A DNA stretch of 53,432 nt. Source: Vibrio ouci. Lineage in GTDB: Bacteria; Pseudomonadota; Gammaproteobacteria; Enterobacterales; Vibrionaceae. Where the stretch lies: positions 138 through 53,569 of the forward strand of contig NZ_SATR01000032.1 of assembly GCF_004551525.1 (NCBI RefSeq), in the 5' to 3' direction. How positions within the stretch are numbered: position 1 is the stretch's first letter; each line of letters starts with the position of its first letter. Both the position numbers and the translations under genes were made by a program. This document shows positions 1-9,332 of the stretch, piece after piece. The notes beneath the pieces were generated by a model. That model was not told the DNA's origin and did no database searches. It saw only the letters and a program-made list of their open reading frames with translations.

Positions 1-32
1 TGCGCCCAAAGAGTTGGCTCTATATAAGTCAT
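1..32 (-). CDS. possible start of a leftward gene (partial)
   Basis: Reading leftward, an ATG at 32-30 is preceded by AAGGAT at a normal ribosome-binding distance and opens a frame MTYIEPTLWA that runs off the window. Ten residues are too few to recognise a family. It lies beyond the terminator of the letAB operon, so it would be a separate unit. In E. coli rsmF follows letB, but these residues do not look like an RsmF start. Low confidence. Confidence 0.25.
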   Translation of the reverse strand, partial: MTYIEPTLWA

Positions 33-88
33 GGTAATCATCCTTGTCATTGCTTAGATGATCAGATCATGGAACATGCAATTAGTTC

Positions 89-120
89 AAAAAAAATCCC
101 CAAGCTGTGGCTTGGGGATT
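89..120 (-). terminator. Rho-independent terminator of the ABC exporter-letA-letB operon
   Basis: AATCCCCAAGC and GCTTGGGGATT form a long GC-rich stem around a TGTG loop. On the minus strand it is followed by eight U (A-run at 89-96). It lies about 45 bases past the letB stop and closes the leftward operon. Confidence 0.9.
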
Positions 121-163
121 TGTGTATAAGAGACAGGCGATTAGGCTGCGTTTTTCTTATTGA

Positions 164-2797
164 TTATGGCTTAGGGATGGCGGTTCTCCATGCCTTCCAG
201 CTTTCCTCAGCTTTCGCATTGAGGTAGAAGGTGTGGCCGTCCTTTGCGATAGGCTCTAACTGACTCTGTTCTGGCGTAGAGAATGAGATCCCACCACGAA
301 CAAGGCTATCGAATGTTCCTGCTTTGATGTTTGCTCCAGTAAGACCGATAGAGACATCAACGCCAGACGCATTCCAAAATACACTGTTCTGTCGAACTAA
401 ATAGGCATATTCAGGCTGAATAATGATTTTAGATACGATGCGATCTGCAAATTCCCCAAGAGCCACGTGCGTCACTTCACCCACCTCGATATCGCGGTAG
501 AGTATTGGTGTACCGATAGCGATCGAGCCTCTAGATTCACTTTGAAGGGTAAGTCGAACGCCTTGGGTTGCTTTCTTAGTCTTGTGCAGGGTAAAGGTAT
601 TCTTTGCCTTTCCTTGCCCCGGTTGAACGCTGATCGATTGTGACAGTAAGTTCTGAATGTTTTTCACACCACGTAAGCCGACTTCAGCTTTTGGTAGCCA
701 GAAGTAGGAGCCTTCTGCAGCGATCGCGTTGGTGTATTCTGGCAGAATACGCGCTTTCACCTCGACAGTGTGGTGTTTAAAGTTAGGTACGACGAGCGTT
801 ACTTCACCGACTTTAATTCCGTTGTAATTAATCACAGTGCCTTTAGAGAGGGTATTTTCCCCTTCAAAGTTTAATGTGATTACCTGACCGAACTTACGCG
901 CGGTTTTGAAGTCATCATAAAGTAGCCATTTTCCGTTCTGCTTGTTGTCGACACCAGGAAGAGAATCAAACGCAATTCCACCTTGGATAAGCGATTTCAG
1001 AGGAGCAGCTTTAACGCTCACACCCGTTAAGCTAGCATCGATTTCAACGCCAGAGCGGTTCCAAAATACGGTTTGGTTGGTCACAAGGTGTTTGTATTGG
1101 TTCTCGATGCTTGCTGTGATGATTACACCACCATCGACCAAGTAGAAATCTGAGATACTACCGACTTGTAAGTTGCGATACAGAAGAGGGCTGCCTTTGC
1201 TAATCGGTGGTAGCTCGTTAGCAAATAATGTGAGCTGAGTAGAGCCTGACATGTTGTATTTCGCTAGCTCTGCTAGTGACTTACTTGGATAGAGTTTGTA
1301 TTCATCGAGCGGTGTCTCTTTTCCTTCGCTGACGAAGCTAATAGAGCCAGTTAAGAGCTGTTTTGCTGGCGGAACAGTAATGTTTAAGCCAGACTCGGTG
1401 AGTTCCGCGCTTGCGCTACCCGTTACAAAGAATCTGTTTTGAGATTTGATTAGCGAAGAGTAGGCACTGTCGATAAGTATATCGAAGTGAACCTTATCTT
1501 TAGCTAGGCTGACCTGAGTGACAGAGCCGATACTAATTCCGCGATAAAGAATGTTTGCGCCTTTATCAAGACCAAAAGAGTTGTCGGCGACAAGCTGTAG
1601 TGAAACCGAGCGCGCTTGCTGGCGGTTGAAGTCATCTTTACGCACCGCGCTAAAGGCACGGGAACGCTCACCATCACCCGGAACGATGGTTAAGAAGTTG
1701 CCCTTAACTATGTTGGCGATATTCTCAACACCAGACAGTGATACCTTTGCTTCCTCAAGAATGAAGCGGCTTCCTGTCGTCAACATGTCGCTGAATGCTG
1801 GTTGAATAGCGGCAGAAGCAACGATTTCTTCTCGGCCTTCGCTTAACTCTAAGTCCGTGACTTGGCCAACTTCTATGCCTCTGTACATAATAGGGGCACC
1901 TGAGGCGCTGATATTGTTGCCGTCGGGCAGGGCAATTTTAATTGCAATACCGCGACCCGCAGTCTTAATGTCTTTATAAAGTCTAAATTGCGTATTATCA
2001 GCGACGGGTTCACCTCCGTCTGGTGAATCCACCGCGATTGAACCACCAATCAACGCACTTAAACTTTCTAAGCGTACATCGACACCTTCAAAGCCGATAT
2101 TTGCGCCAATACCGCTTACATTCCAGAAACGACTGTCGTCGGTGATGATATGGCGATATTCGTCTTGGATTGAAGCTTGAATGATGACGTTTTTGGACTC
2201 GGAGTCGAGCTGGTAACTGTAAACCTCACCAATCGGTATCTTACGATAAACGATTTGAGAGCCAACTGAGATACCGCCAAGGTCGCGCGACTTGAGCGAA
2301 ATATTAAGGCCTTCTTCAGCCAAGAGATCTGATGGTGCTCTTTCTAACGCTGTAAATTCTGTCTCTGGCTCAGAAGGGTTGTTACCCGGAGAAATAGCAA
2401 TGTAGTTACCAGATACAAGCGCATCTAAGCCGGATACACCGGAGAGACTTGCAGTCGGCTTAACCATCCAAAAGCGCGTTTCTTTGGTTAAAAGCTTAGT
2501 GGCTTCAGGATAAATATCCGCATCAACATAAATACTTTGAAGATCTTCTGCCAAGCTAATGTCTTTGACCATACCCACTTCTAGGCCTTGGTATCGGATG
2601 GTTGTTCGACCAGCAATGAGCCCCTGTGCATCAGAAAAATAGATCTGCACTCGTTGCCCAGCATCTTGAACCGCTTTAAACACCAACCAACCCGCAAGTA
2701 CCATAGTGATTATTGGTAACAGCCAGAGTGGCGATATCCCTTTATTGCGCTTTATATGCGGTGAATACGAGTTTTGAGTTGGAGAAGAATTACTCAT
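164..2797 (-). CDS. letB: LetB (YebT), seven-MCE-domain inter-membrane lipid transport protein
   Basis: 877 residues, the same length as E. coli LetB. LetB forms a periplasm-spanning hollow tube of stacked MCE rings anchored in the inner membrane, thought to carry phospholipids between the two membranes. A short cytoplasmic N-terminus is followed by one membrane helix near residues 22-44. Seven MCE domains are visible from the repeated turn G-x-x-(I/L)-x-Y-x-x-(I/L)-x-(I/V)-G, near residues 65, 180, 302, 415, 535, 652 and 762. The start overlaps the end of letA by 8 bases, so translation is probably coupled to its partner LetA. Terminated at 89-120. Assignment rests on length, domain count and the letA neighbour. 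Confidence 0.95.
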   Translation of the reverse strand: MSNSSPTQNSYSPHIKRNKGISPLWLLPIITMVLAGWLVFKAVQDAGQRVQIYFSDAQGLIAGRTTIRYQGLEVGMVKDISLAEDLQSIYVDADIYPEATKLLTKETRFWMVKPTASLSGVSGLDALVSGNYIAISPGNNPSEPETEFTALERAPSDLLAEEGLNISLKSRDLGGISVGSQIVYRKIPIGEVYSYQLDSESKNVIIQASIQDEYRHIITDDSRFWNVSGIGANIGFEGVDVRLESLSALIGGSIAVDSPDGGEPVADNTQFRLYKDIKTAGRGIAIKIALPDGNNISASGAPIMYRGIEVGQVTDLELSEGREEIVASAAIQPAFSDMLTTGSRFILEEAKVSLSGVENIANIVKGNFLTIVPGDGERSRAFSAVRKDDFNRQQARSVSLQLVADNSFGLDKGANILYRGISIGSVTQVSLAKDKVHFDILIDSAYSSLIKSQNRFFVTGSASAELTESGLNITVPPAKQLLTGSISFVSEGKETPLDEYKLYPSKSLAELAKYNMSGSTQLTLFANELPPISKGSPLLYRNLQVGSISDFYLVDGGVIITASIENQYKHLVTNQTVFWNRSGVEIDASLTGVSVKAAPLKSLIQGGIAFDSLPGVDNKQNGKWLLYDDFKTARKFGQVITLNFEGENTLSKGTVINYNGIKVGEVTLVVPNFKHHTVEVKARILPEYTNAIAAEGSYFWLPKAEVGLRGVKNIQNLLSQSISVQPGQGKAKNTFTLHKTKKATQGVRLTLQSESRGSIAIGTPILYRDIEVGEVTHVALGEFADRIVSKIIIQPEYAYLVRQNSVFWNASGVDVSIGLTGANIKAGTFDSLVRGGISFSTPEQSQLEPIAKDGHTFYLNAKAEESWKAWRTAIPKP

Positions 2798-4049
2798 TTA
2801 TAGACTCTTTCTGTTTAACTTCATCAGGGTAGTTATCCCAAATTAATCTTGGATCCATGCTTTCAGCGGCCAGCATGGTCAAAACAACCACTAAGCCAAA
2901 TGCTACAGCGCCGTAGCCGGGCGTAAAATCGAGAACCTGACCACGATCGACTAAGGTCATCATGATCGAAATAACAAACAGGTCCATCATTGACCAACGC
3001 CCAATCCACTTAATCACAAAATATATAAACATTCTGTGTTTGTGATAGATCTTTCTTTTGAATTGTATCGCCAGTAACAAATATGAGAGACCGATAATCT
3101 TGGCGACCGGAACGACAATACTGGCTACAAATATGATCACCGCAATACCTATCATGCCACTATTTACCAGTGATGCGACGCCGGAAAAAATAGTGTCTTC
3201 TAGACGCTTACCATTAGTCAGTAGTATCGATATCGGAATTAGGTTAGCAGGAAAAATCGCGATACTCGCAGCAATCAAATAGGCCCAAGTTTTTTGGATA
3301 GAATTGGGCTTACGATGGTGAATAGGGCTATGACAACGTACGCATAGCTCACCTTCAGGCTGAGATAAATGACATTGGTGACAGTGTAGCGTTTTCTCTG
3401 GTAGGTGGTAGTTATCTTCTGGTTGGAAGGCTTCCCAATAACGACGAACGCTAACGCGAGTAATCAATAAAATGGTTGCGACTTGCAGCAGAATCAAACC
3501 GATCAGGCCTGGCCCGACATAGATATCAGAATAATCCTGAAGCTTAAAACAGGAAATCGCGATGCTGACAAGAAATACGTCGATCATCACCCAAGTTTTC
3601 AAGTGCTGAATAATTGAAAGCGAATACTTGAGCAGTTTAAATGCTCGATATTTTAGCGCGATATGTGCGGTGACAACTGAGCTACAGACCAGAAGTGGCG
3701 CAACTGAGCTACAAAATATGATCAAAATAGAGAGTAGAACAAAACCTTCATTAAACAGGCTTAATACGCCGGAAGGTAGCGTTGCGGGGATCATCATCCC
3801 AAACAGTCGAATACTGATAAAGTCGAAAAAGTGCGAAGGTATAAATAGCAGAAGACAGGCGACGGCAACAGCTAGGTTACCAGATAGAGAAGGGGTGCCT
3901 CCTCTGTATAGATGGGTGTTACAACGTGGACAGTGTGCGCTTTTGCCTCTTTCGACTTCGACAAGATCGACAGGCAGTTCACAGCCGTGACATAACCTTA
4001 CTGAAGTGAGTTTGCTAGAGTGCGCATGAAGCTTAGAAGAGGAGCTCAT
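2790..4049 (-). CDS. letA: LetA (YebS), PqiA-family inner-membrane partner of LetB
   Basis: 419 residues, a polytopic inner-membrane protein of the PqiA/LetA family that works with LetB in lipid transport. Two repeats are visible, each beginning with a cytoplasmic zinc-ribbon-like Cys cluster. The first has CHGC and CPRC near residues 19-41, the second CHQC and CVRC near 223-241. Each is followed by about four hydrophobic segments. AGGAGAG lies 5 bases before the ATG. It is 33 bp downstream of the ABC exporter and overlaps letB by 8 bp, so the three form one operon. In E. coli the gene directly follows msrC; here the ABC exporter gene lies between. Confidence 0.93.
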   Translation of the reverse strand: MSSSSKLHAHSSKLTSVRLCHGCELPVDLVEVERGKSAHCPRCNTHLYRGGTPSLSGNLAVAVACLLLFIPSHFFDFISIRLFGMMIPATLPSGVLSLFNEGFVLLSILIIFCSSVAPLLVCSSVVTAHIALKYRAFKLLKYSLSIIQHLKTWVMIDVFLVSIAISCFKLQDYSDIYVGPGLIGLILLQVATILLITRVSVRRYWEAFQPEDNYHLPEKTLHCHQCHLSQPEGELCVRCHSPIHHRKPNSIQKTWAYLIAASIAIFPANLIPISILLTNGKRLEDTIFSGVASLVNSGMIGIAVIIFVASIVVPVAKIIGLSYLLLAIQFKRKIYHKHRMFIYFVIKWIGRWSMMDLFVISIMMTLVDRGQVLDFTPGYGAVAFGLVVVLTMLAAESMDPRLIWDNYPDEVKQKESINE

Positions 4050-4082
4050 CGCTTCTCTCCTAATTGATGTAGATTGTTTGGG

Positions 4083-5879
4083 TTAAGCGTGTGTTTGCAC
4101 GTTCCCATATAAGGTTTGATATAAGCCTTGTTGTTCAACCAACTCTCCATGCGTACCCACTTGCGCGACTTGACCATCTTCAAGTACATAAATTAGGTCT
4201 GCTTGTTTAACGGCAGATAATCGATGCGCGACAATCAAGGTTGTACGACCTTTTAAAAATTCAGTTAGCGCTTTGTGTAGTGCGGCTTCAGTAGCAGTGT
4301 CAAGCGCTGACGTTGCTTCATCAAGAATAACAAATTTAGGGTTACTCAATACCATTCGCGCGATCGCTAAACGTTGTCTTTGCCCGCCAGATAAACGGAT
4401 ACCGCTTCGGCCGATTTGCGTTTCTAGCCCATCGCTTAATTGATTAATCACATCTTGCATTTGTGCGATCTCAAGAGCGCGCCAAAGGTGCAAGTCATCA
4501 TAATCTGAACCTAGGGTCAGATTATGCCTTAAAGTGTCATTAAAAAGTATAGGCTGTTGTAATACAACGGCTATTTGTTCTCTAATTATGTCAAAACTAA
4601 TTTCGTCAGTGGTGTGACCATTAAACTTAATGAACCCCGAGTCTTGCTGATAAACGCCAATGAGCAGTTGAATGAGTGTCGATTTTCCGCCGCCACTGGC
4701 ACCTACTAAGGCGACTTTCTTGCCTGCGGGGATGGTTAAGCTTAGGTCCGATAAGACTTTTGCTTCTTCATTATATGAGAAGTTTACGTTTTGAATTTCG
4801 ATGTCGACTTCACGATCATCAGTAAATGGGTTGACCTGACTGACTGGGCGGTGTTCTTCTTCAAGATCTAAAAGGGCATTGATACGTTTTAGCGCGGCTT
4901 TTGCGCTGTACCAAGAAAATTGAATACCTAATAGCTCCTGAACCGGTGAGAGCATAAACCATAAGTAGCCAAACACAGCGAAGATTTGGCCAATGGTGAG
5001 ATCGCTAAACAGTACCATCAGCATGGCTACCGCTCTAAATAGCTCAAAGCCTAATAGAAACAGCAAGAAAGAGACGCGACCAGCAGCCTCTGATTGCCAA
5101 GCGTATTTATCGGCATCATGACGTATTTGATCGGCTTGGCCTTTCAGTTCATTCAGGAACTCACGCTCTCGGTTGGCGGCACGAAGTTGATAGATACCGT
5201 CCAATGTCTCAACTAAGCGGTTTTGAAAACGTTCGAAAGACTGATTTTCTCTCTTTTTAAGGTGCTTAACTTTGCTACCTAACTTACGAGAGAAATAAAT
5301 GACGATAGGGTTTACCAATAAAATAAACAGACCAAGACGCCAGTCGAGCCATAAAAGAACGCCCGCAGTACCGATAACAGTGAGTAGGCTGATGAGGAAC
5401 TTGCTTAATGTAGAACCAATGAACTGGTCAATGGTCTCAATATCGGTAATTAAGTGGGCATTAATACCACCGCTTCCGCGAGTCTCATATTGACGAATGC
5501 TGATGCGCCCCAGTTTATCGATCATTTTGCTGCGCATCTGATAGGTAATGGTTTTTGAGACTAGGGTAAATTGGCGGCTTTGAACAATACTTAACGCTTG
5601 GCTGGCGCTTCGCATAATAATGACAAGTAATAGAGTAAGAAAAATGTAACCTGTCGGTGTTTGCATAGAAGTGGGTAGAACCCTATCCATCACGGCTAAC
5701 CCAGTTCCCGGCTGATCCAGAAGTACCTCATCAACCATTAATGGCATAAGAAGAGGGATAGGCACGCTAATCAAAGTGGCTAGTAGAGCAATGACATTGG
5801 CAAATATTAGCTTTGATTTGTGCTTTTTTACTTGTGTTATCAACCAAGAACGGCTAATAGTGTTGGGATTATCTATCAT
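4083..5879 (-). CDS. ABC exporter, fused permease and ATPase (MsbA/MDR-like half transporter)
   Basis: 598 residues in the usual half-transporter layout: about six membrane helices in residues 1-320 and a nucleotide-binding domain from about 350. Visible motifs are Walker A GASGGGKST near 392, signature LSGGQRQR near 495, Walker B VILDEATSALD near 515 and the switch His in VAHRLS near 549. It should act as a homodimer exporting a lipid-like or drug-like substrate; the substrate cannot be read from sequence. First gene of the operon with letA and letB, which suggests an envelope role (inference). No strong Shine-Dalgarno is seen before the ATG. A palindrome TCATTATAATGA covers the start codon. 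Confidence 0.9.
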   Translation of the reverse strand: MIDNPNTISRSWLITQVKKHKSKLIFANVIALLATLISVPIPLLMPLMVDEVLLDQPGTGLAVMDRVLPTSMQTPTGYIFLTLLLVIIMRSASQALSIVQSRQFTLVSKTITYQMRSKMIDKLGRISIRQYETRGSGGINAHLITDIETIDQFIGSTLSKFLISLLTVIGTAGVLLWLDWRLGLFILLVNPIVIYFSRKLGSKVKHLKKRENQSFERFQNRLVETLDGIYQLRAANREREFLNELKGQADQIRHDADKYAWQSEAAGRVSFLLFLLGFELFRAVAMLMVLFSDLTIGQIFAVFGYLWFMLSPVQELLGIQFSWYSAKAALKRINALLDLEEEHRPVSQVNPFTDDREVDIEIQNVNFSYNEEAKVLSDLSLTIPAGKKVALVGASGGGKSTLIQLLIGVYQQDSGFIKFNGHTTDEISFDIIREQIAVVLQQPILFNDTLRHNLTLGSDYDDLHLWRALEIAQMQDVINQLSDGLETQIGRSGIRLSGGQRQRLAIARMVLSNPKFVILDEATSALDTATEAALHKALTEFLKGRTTLIVAHRLSAVKQADLIYVLEDGQVAQVGTHGELVEQQGLYQTLYGNVQTHA

Positions 5880-5898
5880 TATAATGAGAATGCTTACT
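5880..5898 (-). promoter_or_regulatory. possible Fur-like AT-rich operator before the ABC exporter
   Basis: The plus strand reads TATAATGAGAATGCTTACT, matching the 19-base Fur consensus at about 13 positions by eye. It touches the exporter start codon and lies in the 101-bp divergent gap to msrC. AT-rich matches are common in Vibrio, so this is a weak call. Confidence 0.2.
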
Positions 5899-5980
5899 AT
5901 TTATGGTTTGCGGCGATTGTACGCAGATTCATGCTAGAAGTCTCTAATTTTCAAATGGAATAGTAGGACGTATAGACCTT

Positions 5981-6454
5981 ATGAAAATAGAACATTTCCA
6001 CCGCTTAACCAAGCAAGCGGTCGCACTTATTGAATCGGAAACGGATCTAATTGCTAACTTATCGAATATCAGTTCTCTACTGAATATGGAACTTGAAGAG
6101 TTAAACTGGGTTGGTTTCTACTTAATGAAGGGTGATGAGCTGGTTTTGGGGCCGTTCCAAGGTAAACCTGCTTGTGTGAGAATTCCGGTAGGACGCGGCG
6201 TATGTGGAACCGCTGTGGCTGAAAATCGTGTTCAGCGCGTTTATGATGTCCATGAGTTTGAAGGTCACATCGCTTGTGATGCTGAAAGTAACTCTGAGAT
6301 AGTGATTCCATTTTCAATCAATGGTCAAGTCGCTGGTGTTTTGGATATTGATAGCCCAAAAGTAGGACGATTCAGCGAAACTGACGAGCAAGGACTGACT
6401 TTTTTGATGAGCGAAGTAGAAAAGCTGCTTAATTCACACGCTATCAAGGCATAA
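5981..6454 (+). CDS. msrC: Free methionine-(R)-sulfoxide reductase, GAF fold (YebR/MsrC)
   Basis: 157 residues, a single GAF domain. It reduces free L-methionine-(R)-S-oxide, with thioredoxin regenerating the enzyme. The three conserved cysteines are Cys65, Cys75 and Cys99, with the same 10- and 24-residue spacing as the redox cysteines of the E. coli enzyme. The motif GRGVCGTA around Cys75 is typical. AGGAC lies about 11 bases before the ATG. Divergent from the ABC exporter and followed by proQ and prc, which matches the E. coli prc-proQ-yebR order. Confidence 0.93.
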   Translation: MKIEHFHRLTKQAVALIESETDLIANLSNISSLLNMELEELNWVGFYLMKGDELVLGPFQGKPACVRIPVGRGVCGTAVAENRVQRVYDVHEFEGHIACDAESNSEIVIPFSINGQVAGVLDIDSPKVGRFSETDEQGLTFLMSEVEKLLNSHAIKA

Positions 6455-6553
6455 ATTGATTATTGAGTGTGGTTTTTCGCTTGCAGGTCACTATAATACC
6501 TCAAATATTTATTCTTAATGCTCGCGGACATGCCGCAATAACCAGGAATCCAC

Positions 6554-7183
6554 ATGGAAAACACTGAAAAGTTAAAAAACAGCAAAGAAGTTATCGCATA
6601 TATTGCTGAATGTTTCCCTAAGTGCTTTACTTTAGAAGGTGAAGCTAAGCCACTTAAAATTGGTATTTTTCAAGATCTTGCGGAGCGTCTAACTGACGAC
6701 CCGAAAGTAAGCAAGACTCAACTTCGTGCAGCGTTAAGACAGTACACTTCATCATGGCGTTACCTTCACGGTGTTAAGCCTGGTGCAGTACGTGTAGATT
6801 TAGACGGCAACCCAGCAGGTGAGCTTGATGAAGAACACGTAGAACACGCAAAGACTGCACTAGCTGAAAGCAAAGCTAAAGTGCAAGCTCGTCGTAAAGA
6901 GCAAGCACAGAAAGCTCGCGAAGAAGGTAAAGCGAAGGCGAAACCAGCGGCGAAGAAGCCTCAAGCTCGTCGTCCGCAACAGAACAAAGTACAAAAAGCC
7001 AGCAAGCCAGTAGAGACGCGTGCTTTGACTGCTGATGAAGTAAAAGTCGGTAATCAAGTAAACGTAAATATGGGCAAAGGAAATATGGCTGCGACTATCG
7101 TTGAAATCAATAAGGAAGATGTGCGTGTTCAGCTGACTAACGGCCTACAAATGGTTGTAAAAGCGGAGCATTTACGCGCATAA
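6554..7183 (+). CDS. proQ: RNA chaperone ProQ
   Basis: 209 residues. ProQ binds structured small RNAs and mRNA 3-prime ends and affects their stability. The FinO-like RNA-binding domain fills about residues 1-120, including the region around RAALRQYTSSWRYL. A very basic Lys/Arg/Ala/Gln linker follows at about 115-150, then a Tudor-like C-terminal domain at about 158-209. The stop is 17 bases before prc, with an AAGGAGAT ribosome site in the gap, so the two are co-transcribed as in E. coli. Confidence 0.95.
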   Translation: MENTEKLKNSKEVIAYIAECFPKCFTLEGEAKPLKIGIFQDLAERLTDDPKVSKTQLRAALRQYTSSWRYLHGVKPGAVRVDLDGNPAGELDEEHVEHAKTALAESKAKVQARRKEQAQKAREEGKAKAKPAAKKPQARRPQQNKVQKASKPVETRALTADEVKVGNQVNVNMGKGNMAATIVEINKEDVRVQLTNGLQMVVKAEHLRA

Positions 7184-7200
7184 AGGAGATACTCCTACGC

Positions 7201-9198
7201 ATGAAATGCCGTTCAAAATTGTCGCTGATTGCTGCTAGCCTCTGGCTAGCAGCTTCTTCAGCCCATGCTCTAGAAGCAAATATCACTCTTGAGGACTTAC
7301 CCGTCCTTGCTCCTGAAGTTCAGCATGAGACAGCAAGCAAACGCGTCACGTCTCGCTTTACTCGCTCTCACTACAAACATTTCTCGTTAAACGATCAGTT
7401 TTCTCAGGCCATTTTCGAGCGCTATATCGAAATGCTTGATTTCAATCGCAACATCTTTACACAAGCGGATATCGACTCGTTTAATAGTTGGTCAGCGGGT
7501 ATTGATGATCAGTTGAAGTCCGGTGATAACCAGATCGCTTTCGATGTTTACAATCTTTCTATTAAGCGTCGTTATGAGCGTTTTCAGTATGCACTGGGTC
7601 TGCTCGATAAAGAGATGACTTTTGATAGTGATGAAACTATTGAACTTGACCGAAGCGAATCTGCTTGGCCTCAAAGTACGGCTGAACTGGATGAGTTGTG
7701 GCGCAAACGTGTAAAATACGATGCGCTTAACTTAAAGCTGACGGGCAAAGATTGGGATGAGATCAAGGAGGTCTTAGGCAAGCGTTATAACAATGCCCTT
7801 AAGCGCCTAAGCCAAACGCACAATGAAGATGCTTTCCAGCTATACATGAATGCGTTTGCTCGAGAAGTTGATCCACATACTAGTTACCTTTCTCCTCGTA
7901 GTGCAGACCAATTCCAAACAGAGATGAATCTATCTCTAGAAGGTATTGGGGCGGTTCTACAAATGACCGATGACTACACCGTTATTCGTTCTCTTGTTGC
8001 TGGTGGACCTGCGTCTAATAGTAAGCAGTTAGCGGAAGGTGACCGCATCATCGGTGTAGGTCAAGATGGTGAAGAGATCGTTGATGTTATTGGCTGGCGT
8101 CTAGATGACGTTGTTCAATTGATCAAGGGGCCGAAAGGAACCAAAGTTAATCTGCAAATCTTGCCGGAAGGTAAGGATGTTAAAGCTGAAGTCATTACCA
8201 TCGTTCGAGATAAAATTCGTTTAGAAGATCGAGCGGTAAAATCTGAAGTCATTGAAAAAGATGGCAAAAAGATTGGTGTATTAGAAGTGCCAAGCTTCTA
8301 TGTTGGCTTAGCGAAAGATACAGATAAACTGATCAACGAGCTTAAAGAGAAAGGCGTTGATGGCATTATCGTTGATTTACGTAATAACGGTGGTGGTGCG
8401 TTAACTGAAGCAACGGCATTGTCTGGCTTATTTATTACCAGTGGGCCAGTAGTGCAGGTGCGTGATAGTTATGGTCGTATCAATGTTAACAGTGATACTG
8501 ATGGCCAGATTAGCTATAAAGGTCCACTGACAGTGTTGGTGAATCGATACAGTGCGTCAGCATCAGAAATCTTTGCCGCAGCCATGCAAGATTATGGTAG
8601 AGCTATCGTTCTGGGTGAAAACTCGTTCGGTAAAGGTACTGTTCAACAGCATCGCTCTTTGAATCACATCTACGATCTATTCGATAAAGAACTAGGTTAC
8701 GTTCAATACACGATTCAGAAGTTCTACCGCATTGATGGCGGTAGTACGCAGAATAAAGGTGTTGCTCCAGATATTGCATTCCCTACAGCTGTCGACCCAA
8801 GTGAAACGGGCGAAAGTGTTGAGGATAATGCGCTACCTTGGGATAGCATTGACAAAGCGAAATACCAAGTGTTACAGCGTAACGAGGCTATGATTGGTAA
8901 ACTGACTGCCAAGCACCAAGTTCGTATCGCTAAAGATCTTGAATTCCGTTTTATTGCAGAAGATATTGAAAAATACAAAGCTGAAAAAGACGATAATACT
9001 TTGTCATTAAACGAGAAAACTCGTAAAGCTGAAAGTGATAAAGCGGATAAGAAACGTCTCGATCGAATTAATCAGCGACAAAAAGCGCTCGGTGAAGAGA
9101 CCTTTAGCACTTTGGATGATGTGCCGAAGGATTACGAGGCACCAGATGCTTATTTGGATGAATCTGTAGCCATTATGGTCGATATGATTAAATCCTAA
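7201..9198 (+). CDS. prc: Tail-specific periplasmic protease Prc (Tsp)
   Basis: 665 residues, family S41. Prc degrades periplasmic proteins with non-polar C-termini and trims cell-wall enzymes and lipoproteins. A signal peptide covers about residues 1-23, ending SSAHA. The PDZ domain lies at about 235-320. The catalytic dyad is Ser453 (in YSASASE) and Lys478 (in SFGKGT), with the 25-residue spacing of E. coli Prc. A charged C-terminal helical region follows. Distal gene of the proQ-prc unit, ended by the terminator at 9216. Confidence 0.95.
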   Translation: MKCRSKLSLIAASLWLAASSAHALEANITLEDLPVLAPEVQHETASKRVTSRFTRSHYKHFSLNDQFSQAIFERYIEMLDFNRNIFTQADIDSFNSWSAGIDDQLKSGDNQIAFDVYNLSIKRRYERFQYALGLLDKEMTFDSDETIELDRSESAWPQSTAELDELWRKRVKYDALNLKLTGKDWDEIKEVLGKRYNNALKRLSQTHNEDAFQLYMNAFAREVDPHTSYLSPRSADQFQTEMNLSLEGIGAVLQMTDDYTVIRSLVAGGPASNSKQLAEGDRIIGVGQDGEEIVDVIGWRLDDVVQLIKGPKGTKVNLQILPEGKDVKAEVITIVRDKIRLEDRAVKSEVIEKDGKKIGVLEVPSFYVGLAKDTDKLINELKEKGVDGIIVDLRNNGGGALTEATALSGLFITSGPVVQVRDSYGRINVNSDTDGQISYKGPLTVLVNRYSASASEIFAAAMQDYGRAIVLGENSFGKGTVQQHRSLNHIYDLFDKELGYVQYTIQKFYRIDGGSTQNKGVAPDIAFPTAVDPSETGESVEDNALPWDSIDKAKYQVLQRNEAMIGKLTAKHQVRIAKDLEFRFIAEDIEKYKAEKDDNTLSLNEKTRKAESDKADKKRLDRINQRQKALGEETFSTLDDVPKDYEAPDAYLDESVAIMVDMIKS

Positions 9199-9215
9199 TT
9201 AAATTAGTTAGATAG

Positions 9216-9246
9216 AAAGCGAGCTACTTAAGCTCGCTTTTTTTAT
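9216..9246 (+). terminator. Rho-independent terminator of proQ-prc
   Basis: AAAGCGAGCT and AGCTCGCTTT pair around a 5-base loop, followed by a U-run at 9238-9244, 17 bases past the prc stop. Confidence 0.9.
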
Positions 9247-9332
9247 CTAGATAATTTATGTGATTTAGATCTAATATTTCGCTAATTATTCAGCCTATGC
9301 CTAAGCTTAAAGAAAAGAGTGAGGGGTGAGCG

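Noticed and set aside
942..1145. plus-strand frames opposite letB (for example 942-1145 and 1551-1805)
   Set aside because: They are reverse-strand shadows of the MCE repeats and have no independent support.
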